Shown piece by piece: positions 39,967 to 49,005 of a DNA stretch of 64,000 bases. The number at the start of each line of letters is the position of its first letter. Position 1 is the first letter of the stretch. This stretch comes from Sphingobium sp. KCTC 72723 (GTDB taxonomy: Bacteria > Pseudomonadota > Alphaproteobacteria > Sphingomonadales > Sphingomonadaceae). Location: NCBI RefSeq assembly GCF_014280435.1, contig NZ_CP060388.1, positions 1,612,001-1,676,000 of the forward strand. Direction: 5' to 3'. The notes under the pieces are model-generated. The model saw only the letters and a list, made by a program, of their open reading frames with translations. It had not been told where the DNA came from and ran no database searches. The position numbers and the translations under genes were made by a program.

Positions 39967-40458
39967 CTACGGCGGCGACGGCGGCTGCACGCAAAAACTG
40001 ACGATCAACTCGCTCATCGTCGCGATCGTCGTCGGCAATGCTTCGATGATCGCGCGCCGCCCATCCTGTTCATGGCCGCGCCGCCTGACCAGTCCACTGG
40101 TTTCCAGCCTGTTCAAATGCCGCAACGCCGTCGTCATTGGCGCTCCGCTGGCATAGCATAGTGACGTCACGCTCGAAGGCCGTGCTTCGCTCGTATCAGC
40201 GATCAGCGCGAGCAGCATGTTCCAGCCGGGATCGGCAACTGGCTGCCCTATCACTTCGCCGCGCCGCAGGGATGATCGGTGAAATTGTTTGGCAATCGCG
40301 CCGACATCGGCAATCGCGACGGGAATATCTGCCTGTTGCTCGAAATCGGGATCGACCTGCGCATTGGCCCGGATGAGTTCGATCAGAGCATCAAGCACGA
40401 CAGGCCCAATTCCCAATTTCACCATATGATGCCTGATTTCGCGCAGCCGGTTTGGCAT
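39967..40458 (-). CDS. MarR-like winged-helix transcriptional regulator
   Basis: This 163-residue protein has a helical N-terminal part and a C-terminal winged helix (about 85-150) with SSVTSLCYASGAPMTTALRHL as recognition region and the wing RRRGHEQDGRRAIIEAL. AGAGGGA lies about 6 bases before the ATG at 40458; an in-frame TTG farther upstream is not needed. It is convergent with the LuxR regulator and probably autoregulated through the palindrome just upstream. Its targets are not known. Confidence 0.78.
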   Translation of the reverse strand: MPNRLREIRHHMVKLGIGPVVLDALIELIRANAQVDPDFEQQADIPVAIADVGAIAKQFHRSSLRRGEVIGQPVADPGWNMLLALIADTSEARPSSVTSLCYASGAPMTTALRHLNRLETSGLVRRRGHEQDGRRAIIEALPTTIATMSELIVSFCVQPPSPP

Positions 40459-40479
40459 CGCATTCCCTCTTTCCCATAT

Positions 40480-40498
40480 AGACAGGCGCAACCTGTCT
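40480..40498. promoter_or_regulatory. Palindromic operator candidate before the MarR-like gene
   Basis: AGACAGG (40480-40486) and CCTGTCT (40492-40498) form a perfect 7-bp inverted repeat with a 5-base spacer, 21 bases upstream of the MarR-like start. The following 90 bases (to about 40590) are AT-rich for this genome and include the palindrome TGAAATTTCA (40537-40546), so the promoter region probably lies here. Nothing else is visible up to 40658. Confidence 0.4.
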
Positions 40499-40658
40499 TT
40501 AGGGGAATGATGCTGAACCTACTTTCGTTACGCAAATGAAATTTCACGCAATTACAAACTATTATCAAAACATATGTTAAACAAAGCCGCTGATCGACAT
40601 GGGTTCAGGGTGACGATACCCTATCGTCTGAAACCAGAATTTCGCGCGACGCAGGAGG

Positions 40659-41657
40659 TTAATTCCCCTCCAACCCCGCCAGCATCTCGCTGCTCACCGG
40701 CACCCCCTCACGCATCGCCCTTTCGCGCGCGGCAAAGCGCCGGTCGCCCGGCATCCGCGCCTGCCCCGCCTCGCCCAGCGCCTCGACCAACTGCTCCACC
40801 CGCGCCGCAAAGCCCGCGCCGGAACCCCCGCGCGCCGGGTCGATCAGGATCACGCATTCCCCGGTGCAGGGCGTCTGCGCGCCGGGATGCGCCGACCAGT
40901 CGACCTCATGCGAAAACAGCCCGCCGGTCAGCGCAGCGGCCATGATCTCGATCATCATTGCGATCGACGCACCCTTATGCCCACCAAAGGCCAGCAACGC
41001 CCCGCCGTTCAACACCGCGTGCGGATCGGTCGTCGCCACGCCTGCCGCATCCACGCCAACACCGGGCGGCAGCGCCCGCCCCTCCCGCGCCGCAATCTGC
41101 ACATCGCCATGCGCCATCACGCTGACGGCCTGATCGAACACCACGATCTTGCCGTCCCCACGCGGCGCAGCGAAAGCCAGCGGGTTAGTGCCATAGACGG
41201 GTCGCTGCGCCCCTTCCGGCACGACCACTGCCATACTGTCCACCATCGCCAGCGCCACCAGACCAGCCTCCGCAAACGGCTCCACATCGGGCCATAGCGC
41301 GCCGAAATGATGCGACCGCCGGATCGCGATCACGCACGCCCCGGTTTCTCGCGCCCGCTCCATCGCCAGCGGGGCCGCCGCCGCCAGTGCAGGCTGGGCA
41401 AAGCCATTGGCCGCATCGACCCGCAGGAAGGACGCGCCTGCATCCTCCACCACCGGCACCGCCGCGCCATCCACCCACCCGCTGCGCAGCGTCGCTACAT
41501 AGCCTGCCATGCGAAACAGCCCATGGCTCGCCGCCCCGTCCCGCTCCGCCCCGGCACAGTTGCGCGCCAATATCGCCGCATTGGCCCGCGACACGCCATG
41601 CGCCACGAACACCCGCTCCAGCAGCGCGACCAGCGCCTCGAAATCCATATGCGTCAT
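40659..41657 (-). CDS. dpkA: Ldh-family imino-acid reductase, DpkA-like
   Basis: This 332-residue protein belongs to the Ldh/malate-type NAD(P)H oxidoreductases. From memory, its sequence pattern closely follows Pseudomonas DpkA, the delta1-piperideine-2-carboxylate / delta1-pyrroline-2-carboxylate reductase: SHGLFRMAGYV, GFAQPALAAAAPLA, RRSHHFGALWPDVEPFAE, YGTNPLAFAAP and FGGHKGASIAMMIE. Such enzymes act in lysine, pipecolate, D-amino-acid or trans-hydroxyproline catabolism. The start MTHMDFEAL is used; ATG three codons later is an alternative. It is divergent, 86 bases apart, from a ureohydrolase gene, suggesting a shared guanidino- or amino-acid pathway. Ureidoglycolate or malate dehydrogenase activity is less likely. 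Confidence 0.75.
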   Translation of the reverse strand: MTHMDFEALVALLERVFVAHGVSRANAAILARNCAGAERDGAASHGLFRMAGYVATLRSGWVDGAAVPVVEDAGASFLRVDAANGFAQPALAAAAPLAMERARETGACVIAIRRSHHFGALWPDVEPFAEAGLVALAMVDSMAVVVPEGAQRPVYGTNPLAFAAPRGDGKIVVFDQAVSVMAHGDVQIAAREGRALPPGVGVDAAGVATTDPHAVLNGGALLAFGGHKGASIAMMIEIMAAALTGGLFSHEVDWSAHPGAQTPCTGECVILIDPARGGSGAGFAARVEQLVEALGEAGQARMPGDRRFAARERAMREGVPVSSEMLAGLEGN

Positions 41658-41743
41658 GCCGTCATCCCCGCCCCGTTCACCCACGCCCGCCATACGCCAT
41701 TTGCCCTATTGCACCGCCCTTCTCGCCGCCCAGACTGCCGCCC

Positions 41744-42787
41744 ATGGCCAACGACCCTCTCGATCTCGACGCCCTGCGCCGCCTCTATGCCGGCACCGGC
41801 GGCGCGGACATTCACGATCCCCATTTCCGCGACGTCGCCGGGCTGCAATTCAAAAATGGTGACAAGCGCCGCTGGCCCTTCGCCCAGCCCTCCACTTTGC
41901 TCGACGCCCCCTATATCGCGGGCGGCCTGACGCGCGAAACGCTCGATGCGCTGGACGTCGCGCTCATCGGCGTGCCGATGGACCTTGGCGTCACCAACCG
42001 CCCCGGCGCGCGTTACGGCCCGCGCGCCGTCCGCGCGGTCGACCGCATCGGTCCCTACGAACATGCGCTGCGCATTGCGCCCATGAACCACCTCAACGTC
42101 GCCGATGTCGGCGACGTGCCGATGCAGAGCCGCTATGACCTGTCGCTGTGCCACGCCGACATAGAGGAATGTTACGCCATGATCGGCGCGACAAAGGCCA
42201 TCCCCCTCTCGGTCGGGGGCGATCACAGCATCACCGGATCGATCATGAAGGGGCTGGCCGCCGCACGCGGGCCGATGGGCATGGTCCATTTCGATGCGCA
42301 TTGCGACACCGGCGGCATCTATGAAGGCTCCAAATTCCACCATGGCGCGCCCTTCCGCGAAGCCGTGCTGGCAGGCGTGCTGGACCCCAGACGCTGCATC
42401 CAGATCGGCATCAGGGGCGGGGCGGAATATCTGTGGGAATTTTCCTACGCCAGCGGCATGACCGTCATCCATGCCGAAGAATGCGCGCGCGTCGGCATGG
42501 ACGCCGTGGTCGCAAAAGCCCGCGAAACCGTCGGCACCGGACCCACCTATGTCACTTTCGACATAGACGGCCTCGACCCCGTATACGCTCCCGGCACCGG
42601 CACCCCGGAAGTCGGCGGACTTTCGACGCGCGAAGCGCTGACCCTGCTGCGCGGTCTAGCGGGCATCGACATCATCGGCGGCGACGTGGTGGAGGTCGCA
42701 CCCGAATATGACCCCACGACCCTGACTGCGCAGGCCGCCGCGCAAATGCTGTTCCAGTTGCTCTGCCTCGTCCAACTCCGCGCATGA
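41744..42787 (+). CDS. Cytoplasmic ureohydrolase (agmatinase/guanidinobutyrase type)
   Basis: This 347-residue manganese enzyme hydrolyses a guanidino compound to urea and an amine or amino acid. Metal ligands are present: His in SVGGDHSITG, Asp/His/Asp in FDAHCDTGG and two Asp in FDIDGLDPVYAPGTGTPEVGG. No signal peptide is seen, so it is cytoplasmic, unlike the other ureohydrolase at 23506. Whether the substrate is agmatine, 4-guanidinobutyrate, 3-guanidinopropionate or guanidine cannot be read from the sequence; the coupled permease and the neighbouring DpkA-like gene favour a guanidino acid. Its stop overlaps the permease start (ATGA). Confidence 0.85.
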   Translation: MANDPLDLDALRRLYAGTGGADIHDPHFRDVAGLQFKNGDKRRWPFAQPSTLLDAPYIAGGLTRETLDALDVALIGVPMDLGVTNRPGARYGPRAVRAVDRIGPYEHALRIAPMNHLNVADVGDVPMQSRYDLSLCHADIEECYAMIGATKAIPLSVGGDHSITGSIMKGLAAARGPMGMVHFDAHCDTGGIYEGSKFHHGAPFREAVLAGVLDPRRCIQIGIRGGAEYLWEFSYASGMTVIHAEECARVGMDAVVAKARETVGTGPTYVTFDIDGLDPVYAPGTGTPEVGGLSTREALTLLRGLAGIDIIGGDVVEVAPEYDPTTLTAQAAAQMLFQLLCLVQLRA

Positions 42788-44220
42788 CCGTCACCACCGC
42801 GCCCGAACCAGCCTTGCGCCGGGGCGTCACCGGACCCGGCTTCTTCGCGCTCGCTTTCGGTACGATCGTCGGGTCGGCATGGATGGTGCTGATGGGCGAA
42901 TGGGTCAGTCCCGCCGGGCCGGGCGGCGCAGTCCTTGCCTTCATGGGCATGACCCTGCTGATGGTCCCCATCGCCGCCGCCTATGCCGAACTGGTCGCCC
43001 GCGTGCCGCGCGCGGGCGCGGAATTCGTGTTCGTCGAACGCGCCTTCGGCCGCTGGCCCGGCTTCGTCACCGGCTGGTTCCTCACCCTCTATTTCATCGG
43101 CATCGCCGCATTCGAAGGGCTGGCGCTTTCCTGGTTCCTCGAAAATCTCTTTCCCGCGCTCGCCGGGCAAACCCCGCTCTACACATTGCTGGGCAAGCCG
43201 GTCAGCGCGATGGATCTGGGCGTGGGCCTGACCGGCGCGATCGTCATGACATGGCTCAATGCGTCGGGCGCGACCGTGGCGGTGGGGTTTCAGAAAGTCG
43301 TGACCTTCGCCTTCCTCGCCGCCTCCGCCCTGCTGGTCGTGATCGGCTTTGCACAGGGCGACCCGGCCAACTGGCACCCCCTGTTCGAATCGGCGCAGGG
43401 ACGCAGTTTTGGCGGCGGCATGTTCGTGATGCTGGGCGTCGCGGGCATGTGGCTCGCCGGGTTCCAGACCGCAGCCTCAGCGGTGGAGGAACGCGCGCCC
43501 GGCACCAGCTTCACCACCGTCGCCCGCGCAATGATGGGCGCAGTCGCCGTCGCGGCAATCTTCTACAGCCTCATCATCCTCGCCTCCGCCTCGCTCATCC
43601 CCTGGCATGATCTGAACAGCGGCGCGCTGCCTGTCGCCGCCGCTTTCGACCATGCGCTGGCGGGCGGCGTCGCGACGAAGGGCATCCTGCTCGTCGCCAT
43701 GGCCTCCCTGCTCAAGACATGGAACGCCATGCACCTGTCGGCCACCCGCGTCATCCTGGCGCAGGCGCGGGCGGGCATCCTGCCCGCCACTCTTGCCCAT
43801 ATCGACGCCCGCACCGGCGCACCCCGCCGCGCCGCGCTGCTGGTCGGTCTTTGCACCTGCCTTGGCGTGCTGGCCGGGCGCGGCGCGATCGGCCCGATCA
43901 TCTCGATGGGGACCATGTGTACCACCGCCATCGCCGCGCTCGCCCTGTTCGCGCTGATGCGCCTGCGCGCCACCGACAGCAGCGGCGAAAAACCCGCCTT
44001 CCTCCTCCCCGGCGGCAAGCCCCTGCTGGCCACCATCGCCATCGGTGCAACCATCGTCGCCACCGCCGCCATCGCCACCCCCTTTGGAATAAGCGCGGGG
44101 ATGCCCGTGGAAATCTGGCTGATGCTCGGCTGGCTGGCCGTGGGTGTCGCGCTGGTAACGGGTCGCCACGTCATGACCCGCCCCCAAAATCCTCCCCCAC
44201 AGGGGGAGGATGTGCCGTGA
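42784..44220 (+). CDS. APC-family amino acid/polyamine permease
   Basis: This 478-residue protein has about twelve membrane helices and the APC family start GPGFFALAFGTIVGSAWMV. Helix 1 has the substrate-binding-like G-x-G region, and YAELVARVPRAGAEFVF follows helix 2. It is probably an amino acid, guanidino acid or polyamine importer. It is translationally coupled to the ureohydrolase, which points to import of that enzyme's substrate. The last eleven residues (QNPPPQGEDVP) come from a CCTCCCC-type repeat that has entered the reading frame. Confidence 0.85.
   Translation: MTVTTAPEPALRRGVTGPGFFALAFGTIVGSAWMVLMGEWVSPAGPGGAVLAFMGMTLLMVPIAAAYAELVARVPRAGAEFVFVERAFGRWPGFVTGWFLTLYFIGIAAFEGLALSWFLENLFPALAGQTPLYTLLGKPVSAMDLGVGLTGAIVMTWLNASGATVAVGFQKVVTFAFLAASALLVVIGFAQGDPANWHPLFESAQGRSFGGGMFVMLGVAGMWLAGFQTAASAVEERAPGTSFTTVARAMMGAVAVAAIFYSLIILASASLIPWHDLNSGALPVAAAFDHALAGGVATKGILLVAMASLLKTWNAMHLSATRVILAQARAGILPATLAHIDARTGAPRRAALLVGLCTCLGVLAGRGAIGPIISMGTMCTTAIAALALFALMRLRATDSSGEKPAFLLPGGKPLLATIAIGATIVATAAIATPFGISAGMPVEIWLMLGWLAVGVALVTGRHVMTRPQNPPPQGEDVP
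44191..44209. repeat. CCTCCCC-type hairpin inside the permease 3' end
   Basis: CCTCCCCC and GGGGGAGG form a perfect 8-bp hairpin with a 3-base loop just before the stop codon of the APC permease. It is a short copy of the repeat seen at 10120 and 46191, here translated as the permease C-terminus. Confidence 0.6.
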
Positions 44221-44327
44221 CCGCCCGACCAAAACTGTCGTCCAACCCGCTTTTACCGCAATAAAATATTTCCCTCCGGCCCCCAAGCGCCTAAAGGCAC
44301 CAGACTATCGCTTGAAGGACGCCTCCC

Positions 44328-46178
44328 ATGCCTGCCTATCGTTCCAGAACCACCACCCACGGCCGCAACATGGCGGGCGCGCGCGGATTGTGGCGCGCGA
44401 CGGGCATGAAGGATGAGGATTTCGGCAAACCGATCATCGCCGTCGTCAACAGCTTCACGCAGTTCGTCCCCGGCCATGTCCACCTCAAAGACCTCGGCCA
44501 ACTGGTCGCGCGCGAAATCGAGGCGGCGGGCGGCGTCGCCAAGGAATTTAACACCATCGCGGTCGATGACGGCATCGCCATGGGCCATGGCGGGATGCTC
44601 TATTCGCTCCCCAGCCGGGATCTTATCGCCGACAGCGTCGAATATATGGTCAACGCCCATTGCGCCGACGCCATGGTCTGCATCTCCAATTGCGACAAGA
44701 TCACGCCCGGCATGTTGATGGCCGCCATGCGCCTCAACATCCCCGCCGTGTTCGTCTCCGGCGGGCCGATGGAAGCGGGCAAGGTCGTCATGCGCGGCAA
44801 GGAAGTCGCGCTCGATCTGGTCGATGCCATGGTCGTCGCCGCCGACGAAAGCTATACCGACGAAGAAGTCGCGACCATCGAACGCTCCGCCTGCCCCACC
44901 TGCGGCAGTTGCTCCGGCATGTTCACCGCCAATTCGATGAACTGCCTGACCGAAGCGCTTGGCCTCTCGCTCCCCGGCAACGGTTCGACATTGGCCACCC
45001 ATTCGGACCGCGAACGGCTGTTCCGCGAAGCGGGCCATGTCATCGTCGACATTACCAAACGCTATTATGAACAGGACGACGCCAGAGCCCTGCCGCGCAA
45101 CATCGCCAGCTTCAAGGCGTTCGAAAACGCCATGAGCCTGGACATTGCGATGGGCGGATCGACCAACACCGTCCTGCATCTACTCGCCGCCGCGCATGAA
45201 GGCGGCGTCGATTTCACCATGGCCGACATCGACCGCCTGTCCCGCCGCGTCCCCTGCCTGTGCAAGGTCGCACCGGCAAAGCAGGATGTGCATATGGAGG
45301 ATGTCCACCGCGCCGGTGGCATCATGGCGATATTGGGCGAACTGGAACGTGCGGGCCTGATCGACACCTCGCTGCCCACCGTCCACAGCCGCACCATGGC
45401 CGACGCGCTGGCCCGCTGGGACATTGGCCGCACCAACAGCGAAGAAGTCCGCAGCTTCTACCGCGCGGCCCCCGGCGGCGTGCCGACCCAGACCGCCTTC
45501 AGCCAGTCCGCCCGCTGGGAAGAACTGGACATCGACCGGGAAAATGGCGTCATCCGCTCGGCCGAACATGCCTTCTCGCAGGATGGCGGCATCGCCGTCC
45601 TCTACGGCAACCTCGCGCCCGAAGGCTGCATCGTCAAGACGGCGGGCGTGGACGACTCCATCCTCATATTCCACGGCACCGCGCGCGTCTATGAAAGCCA
45701 GGACGCTGCCGTCGCGGGCATTTTGGGCAATGAAGTCAAGGCGAACGATGTCGTCGTCATCCGCTATGAAGGGCCAAAGGGTGGCCCCGGTATGCAGGAA
45801 ATGCTGTATCCCACCAGCTATCTGAAATCGAAAGGTCTGGGCAAGGCCTGCGCGCTCATCACCGACGGACGCTTTTCCGGCGGCACGTCGGGCCTCTCGA
45901 TCGGCCATGTCTCGCCTGAAGCTGCCGAAGGCGGCCTGATCGCCCTCGTTCAGACCGGTGACCCGATCGTCATCGACATTCCCGCCCGCGTCATCAAGGT
46001 CGATCTGGACGACGCCCTGCTGGCCGAACGCCGCGCCGAAATGGAAAAGATGGGTGCCAAGGCGTGGAAACCCTTCGGCCGCAAACGCGCCGTCTCCCCC
46101 GCCCTGCGCGCCTACGCCGCCATGACCACCAACGCCGCCAGAGGCGCGGTGCGGGATGTAAGCCAGATCGAGAAATAA
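44328..46178 (+). CDS. ilvD: Dihydroxy-acid dehydratase
   Basis: This 616-residue iron-sulfur enzyme makes 2-keto acids in valine, leucine and isoleucine biosynthesis. It is IlvD and not Edd: it has [10 protein letters not shown], the cluster motif [19 protein letters not shown] and the C-terminal [20 protein letters not shown]. The start [19 protein letters not shown] is preceded by GAAGGACG. It is monocistronic between repeats. Confidence 0.96.
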   Translation: MPAYRSRTTTHGRNMAGARGLWRATGMKDEDFGKPIIAVVNSFTQFVPGHVHLKDLGQLVAREIEAAGGVAKEFNTIAVDDGIAMGHGGMLYSLPSRDLIADSVEYMVNAHCADAMVCISNCDKITPGMLMAAMRLNIPAVFVSGGPMEAGKVVMRGKEVALDLVDAMVVAADESYTDEEVATIERSACPTCGSCSGMFTANSMNCLTEALGLSLPGNGSTLATHSDRERLFREAGHVIVDITKRYYEQDDARALPRNIASFKAFENAMSLDIAMGGSTNTVLHLLAAAHEGGVDFTMADIDRLSRRVPCLCKVAPAKQDVHMEDVHRAGGIMAILGELERAGLIDTSLPTVHSRTMADALARWDIGRTNSEEVRSFYRAAPGGVPTQTAFSQSARWEELDIDRENGVIRSAEHAFSQDGGIAVLYGNLAPEGCIVKTAGVDDSILIFHGTARVYESQDAAVAGILGNEVKANDVVVIRYEGPKGGPGMQEMLYPTSYLKSKGLGKACALITDGRFSGGTSGLSIGHVSPEAAEGGLIALVQTGDPIVIDIPARVIKVDLDDALLAERRAEMEKMGAKAWKPFGRKRAVSPALRAYAAMTTNAARGAVRDVSQIEK

Positions 46179-46190
46179 TCAGTAAAAGTC

Positions 46191-46288
46191 CCTCCCCTTC
46201 AGGGGAGGGGTTGGGGTGGGGGCTATCCGCATGACTCAACGCCTGAGGCACACCCCCACCCCCGGCCCCTCCCCTAAAGGTGAGGGGT
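46191..46288. repeat. Intergenic inverted repeat with CCTCCCC ends
   Basis: The left half (CCTCCCCTTCAGGGGAGG, then GGGTTGGGGTGGGGG) and right half (CACCCCCACCCCCGG, then CCCCTCCCCTAAAGGTGAGGGG) are imperfect reverse complements over about 35 bases. It lies between convergent ilvD and fghA and could terminate both. Confidence 0.75.
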
Positions 46289-46294
46289 GAAGAA

Positions 46295-47137
46295 TTATGC
46301 CACCCCCAACCTTACCCCATGCCAGCGCAAATGCGCCTCCATGAACGTAGCGATGAAATAATAGCTATGATCATAGCCCTCGCGCATATTCAGCGTCAGG
46401 TCGATCCCCGCCGCCGCACACGCCGCGCGCAGTAACTCCGGCCGCAATTCCTTTTCCAGAAACCCGTCCGCCGCCCCCTGATCGACCAGCAGAGCGTCGA
46501 CCCGCGCCCCATCCTCGATCAGCGCGACCGCATCATGCTTGCGCCACGCCGCGACATCCTCGCCCAGATAGCCCCCCATCGCCTTTTGCCCCCACGGCAC
46601 CTGTCCCGGCGCAACGATCGGCGCGAATGCCGACACCGCCCGGAACCGCTCAGGAAAAGTCAGCCCGATGGTCAACGCCCCATGCCCGCCCATCGAATGG
46701 CCCATGATCGACTGCCGCCCCATATCGGCGGGAAACTGCGCCGCGATCAACGCAGGCAATTCCTCCGTCACATAGGACCACATCCGATAATGGGTCGCGA
46801 ACGGCGCCTGCGTCGCATCGACATAAAATCCCGCGCCCAGCCCAAAATCCCACGCGCCGTCCGGGTCATCGGCCACCCCATCCCCACGCGGTGACGTATC
46901 GGGCGCAACGAAGATCAGTCCCAGCTCCGCGCACACCCGGCGATACTCGCCCTTGTCGGTCACATTGGCATGGGTGCAGGTCAGCCCCGACAGATACCAC
47001 ACCACCGGCAATTTCGCGCCGGGCGCGTGCGGCGGCACGAACACGGAAAAGCGCATGTCCGTCCCCGTCACGGCGGACGCATGGCTATAAACTCCCTGCA
47101 CCCCGCCGAACGCGCGCGCTTCCGACACCGTCTCCAT
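46295..47137 (-). CDS. fghA: S-formylglutathione hydrolase
   Basis: This 280-residue alpha/beta hydrolase of the esterase D family releases formate and glutathione in formaldehyde detoxification. The nucleophile Ser is in IMGHSMGGHGALT, and the Asp and His of the triad are in the C-terminal part (VDQGAADGFL and EGYDHSYYFI). WYLSGLTCTHANVTDKGEY is the family oxyanion region. The start ATG at 47137 lies two bases after the frmA stop; a TTG overlapping that stop is an alternative. Confidence 0.93.
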   Translation of the reverse strand: METVSEARAFGGVQGVYSHASAVTGTDMRFSVFVPPHAPGAKLPVVWYLSGLTCTHANVTDKGEYRRVCAELGLIFVAPDTSPRGDGVADDPDGAWDFGLGAGFYVDATQAPFATHYRMWSYVTEELPALIAAQFPADMGRQSIMGHSMGGHGALTIGLTFPERFRAVSAFAPIVAPGQVPWGQKAMGGYLGEDVAAWRKHDAVALIEDGARVDALLVDQGAADGFLEKELRPELLRAACAAAGIDLTLNMREGYDHSYYFIATFMEAHLRWHGVRLGVA

Positions 47138-47139
47138 CG

Positions 47140-48249
47140 TCAAAACACGACGACCGAACGGATGCTCTCACCTGCGTGCATCAGGTCGAACCCCTTGTTG
47201 ATCTCATCCAGCGTCAAAACATGGGTGATCATCGGGTCGATCTCGATCTTGCCGTTCATATACCAATCGACGATTTTCGGCACATCCGTCCGCCCCTTCG
47301 CCCCGCCAAAGGCCGTCCCGCGCCAGTTGCGCCCGGTGACGAGCTGGAACGGCCGGGTGGAAATTTCCTTGCCCGCTTCGGCCACGCCAATGACGATGCT
47401 GGTCCCCCACCCGCGATGGCACGCTTCCAGCGCCTGCCGCATCACTGTCGTATTGCCGGTGCAATCGAACGTATAGTCCGCCCCGCCATCGGTCAGCGCG
47501 ACCAGATGCGCCACGATGTCGCCGTCCACATCCTTGGGATTGACGAAATGGGTCATGCCGAACTTGCGGCCCCATTCTTCCCGGTCCGGGTTGATGTCGA
47601 CGCCGACGATCATGTTCGCGCCCGCCATCCGCGCGCCCTGCAACACGTTCAGGCCAATGCCGCCCAGCCCGAACACGATCACATTGTCGCCCACCTGCAC
47701 CTTGGCCGTGTTCACCACCGCGCCGACGCCCGTGGTCACGCCACAACCGATATAGCAGCTCGTCTTAAACGGCGCGTCCTCACGAATCTTCGCCAGCGCG
47801 ATTTCGGGCAACACCGTGAAGTTGGAGAATGTCGAACAGCCCATATAATGAAAGATCGGCTGCCCCTTATAGCTGAACCGGGTCGTGCCATCGGGCATCA
47901 ATCCCTTGCCCTGCGTCGCGCGAATGGCGGTGCACAGGTTGGTCTTGCCCGACAGGCACGACTTACACTGGCGACATTCGGGCGTATAAAGCGGAATGAC
48001 ATGATCGCCCGGCTTCACCGACGTCACCCCGGCACCGACTTCGCGCACGATCCCCGCGCCCTCATGCCCCAGGATCGACGGGAAAATCCCCTCGCTGTCC
48101 AGCCCGTCCAGCGTATAGGCGTCGGTGTGGCAAATCCCCGTCGCCATAATCTCCACCAACACCTCGCCCGCCTTTGGCCCTTCCAGATCCAGCTCGACGA
48201 TTTCCAGCGGCTTCTTCGCCTCGAAAGCAACGGCGGCGCGGGTTTTCAT
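47140..48249 (-). CDS. frmA: S-(hydroxymethyl)glutathione dehydrogenase (class III alcohol dehydrogenase)
   Basis: This 369-residue zinc enzyme oxidises S-hydroxymethylglutathione to S-formylglutathione with NAD. Catalytic zinc ligands are in GICHTDAY and GHEGAGIV (and Cys of GCGVTTG), the structural zinc site is [15 protein letters not shown], and the Rossmann motif is [20 protein letters not shown] precedes the ATG at 48249; a longer in-frame reading begins upstream of it. It forms an operon with fghA. Confidence 0.96.
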   Translation of the reverse strand: MKTRAAVAFEAKKPLEIVELDLEGPKAGEVLVEIMATGICHTDAYTLDGLDSEGIFPSILGHEGAGIVREVGAGVTSVKPGDHVIPLYTPECRQCKSCLSGKTNLCTAIRATQGKGLMPDGTTRFSYKGQPIFHYMGCSTFSNFTVLPEIALAKIREDAPFKTSCYIGCGVTTGVGAVVNTAKVQVGDNVIVFGLGGIGLNVLQGARMAGANMIVGVDINPDREEWGRKFGMTHFVNPKDVDGDIVAHLVALTDGGADYTFDCTGNTTVMRQALEACHRGWGTSIVIGVAEAGKEISTRPFQLVTGRNWRGTAFGGAKGRTDVPKIVDWYMNGKIEIDPMITHVLTLDEINKGFDLMHAGESIRSVVVF

Positions 48250-48366
48250 GGGGACACTCCTTGGCACAACAATGACAGGCCCAACCCCTAGCAATATCCC
48301 GATGCTGCGATAAGTCGGCTTTTGGGCAATATATTGTGCCAGTGCAGGGATAATGATGGCCGCCTG

Positions 48367-48660
48367 CTAAGGATAACCCGCTTCCTTCCGATGCCGCACG
48401 GCCAACAGCACCACGACATCCTGCTCGACGCGATACAACACGACATAACCGCTATTCCCGAAATCAATCGGCTTTTCTCGATATTCCGGGTCCATATCCT
48501 CTACCGGGCGACCGATGCGCGGTTGCTGCGCCAATATTCTGACCCCCGCCCTGATCGCCCCAACTGCGCGCTTCGCAGCCTCTGCATCCTTGGGCAACAA
48601 CCAGCGATAGAGCCGCTGAACATCGGCCAGCGCCTCCGCCGTCCAGATCAGTCGTGACAC
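48367..48660 (-). CDS. ParE/RelE-type toxin
   Basis: This 97-residue protein has the RelE/ParE fold pattern: IWTAEALADVQRLYRWL, then LAQQPRIGRPVEDM, and C-terminal GYVVLYRVEQDVVVLLAVRHRKE. ParE members poison gyrase and RelE members cleave mRNA; here ParE-like is more likely. It starts with GTG inside the end of the antitoxin gene (13-base overlap), the normal type II order of antitoxin first. Confidence 0.85.
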   Translation of the reverse strand: MSRLIWTAEALADVQRLYRWLLPKDAEAAKRAVGAIRAGVRILAQQPRIGRPVEDMDPEYREKPIDFGNSGYVVLYRVEQDVVVLLAVRHRKEAGYP

Positions 48661-48926
48661 GGCGGCAGGTCCGCATCCTCACCGGCTTCCAGCCTGGCCA
48701 GCCAGCTATCGGCCTCATCGACGCTCAAATGCAGACCTGTCTGCTGATACCCCTCCCACGCCTGCATGGCATCCTGCTTCAACGCCTCGCGCTTTTCCTC
48801 ACGCTCGACATATTGCGCAATCGCCTCCCGCATGATCCAGTGGGAACTGCGACGACGCGCCTCTGCCAGATGCTGCACGCGGCCCTTCATATCCTCGTCC
48901 AGCTTGATCGATGTTGCCGTCACCAT
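48648..48926 (-). CDS. Ribbon-helix-helix (CopG/ParD-type) antitoxin
   Basis: This 92-residue protein begins with a ribbon-helix-helix DNA-binding domain (MVTATSIKLDEDMKGRVQHLA, then SSHWIMREAIAQYVEREE) and ends with an acidic tail that would block the toxin. GGAGCGGG lies about 6 bases before the ATG. It probably represses its own promoter. Confidence 0.85.
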   Translation of the reverse strand: MVTATSIKLDEDMKGRVQHLAEARRRSSHWIMREAIAQYVEREEKREALKQDAMQAWEGYQQTGLHLSVDEADSWLARLEAGEDADLPPCHD

Positions 48927-49005
48927 GTCGCCCGCTCCGCAGCAAAAGGTAATACCTGTCGCTACATTAGACTATTTGACTCAGGCCGTCTATCGCAAGC
49001 CCCCC

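Noticed and set aside
40574..40945. A plus-strand ORF of 123 residues beginning in the AT-rich region
   Set aside because: Most of it is antisense to the DpkA-like gene and its protein is a Pro/Arg-rich shadow.
48327..48336. CAATATATTG palindrome as an operator of frmA
   Set aside because: It is a perfect 10-bp palindrome, but no FrmR-like gene is nearby and it has no second copy, so the evidence is too thin.
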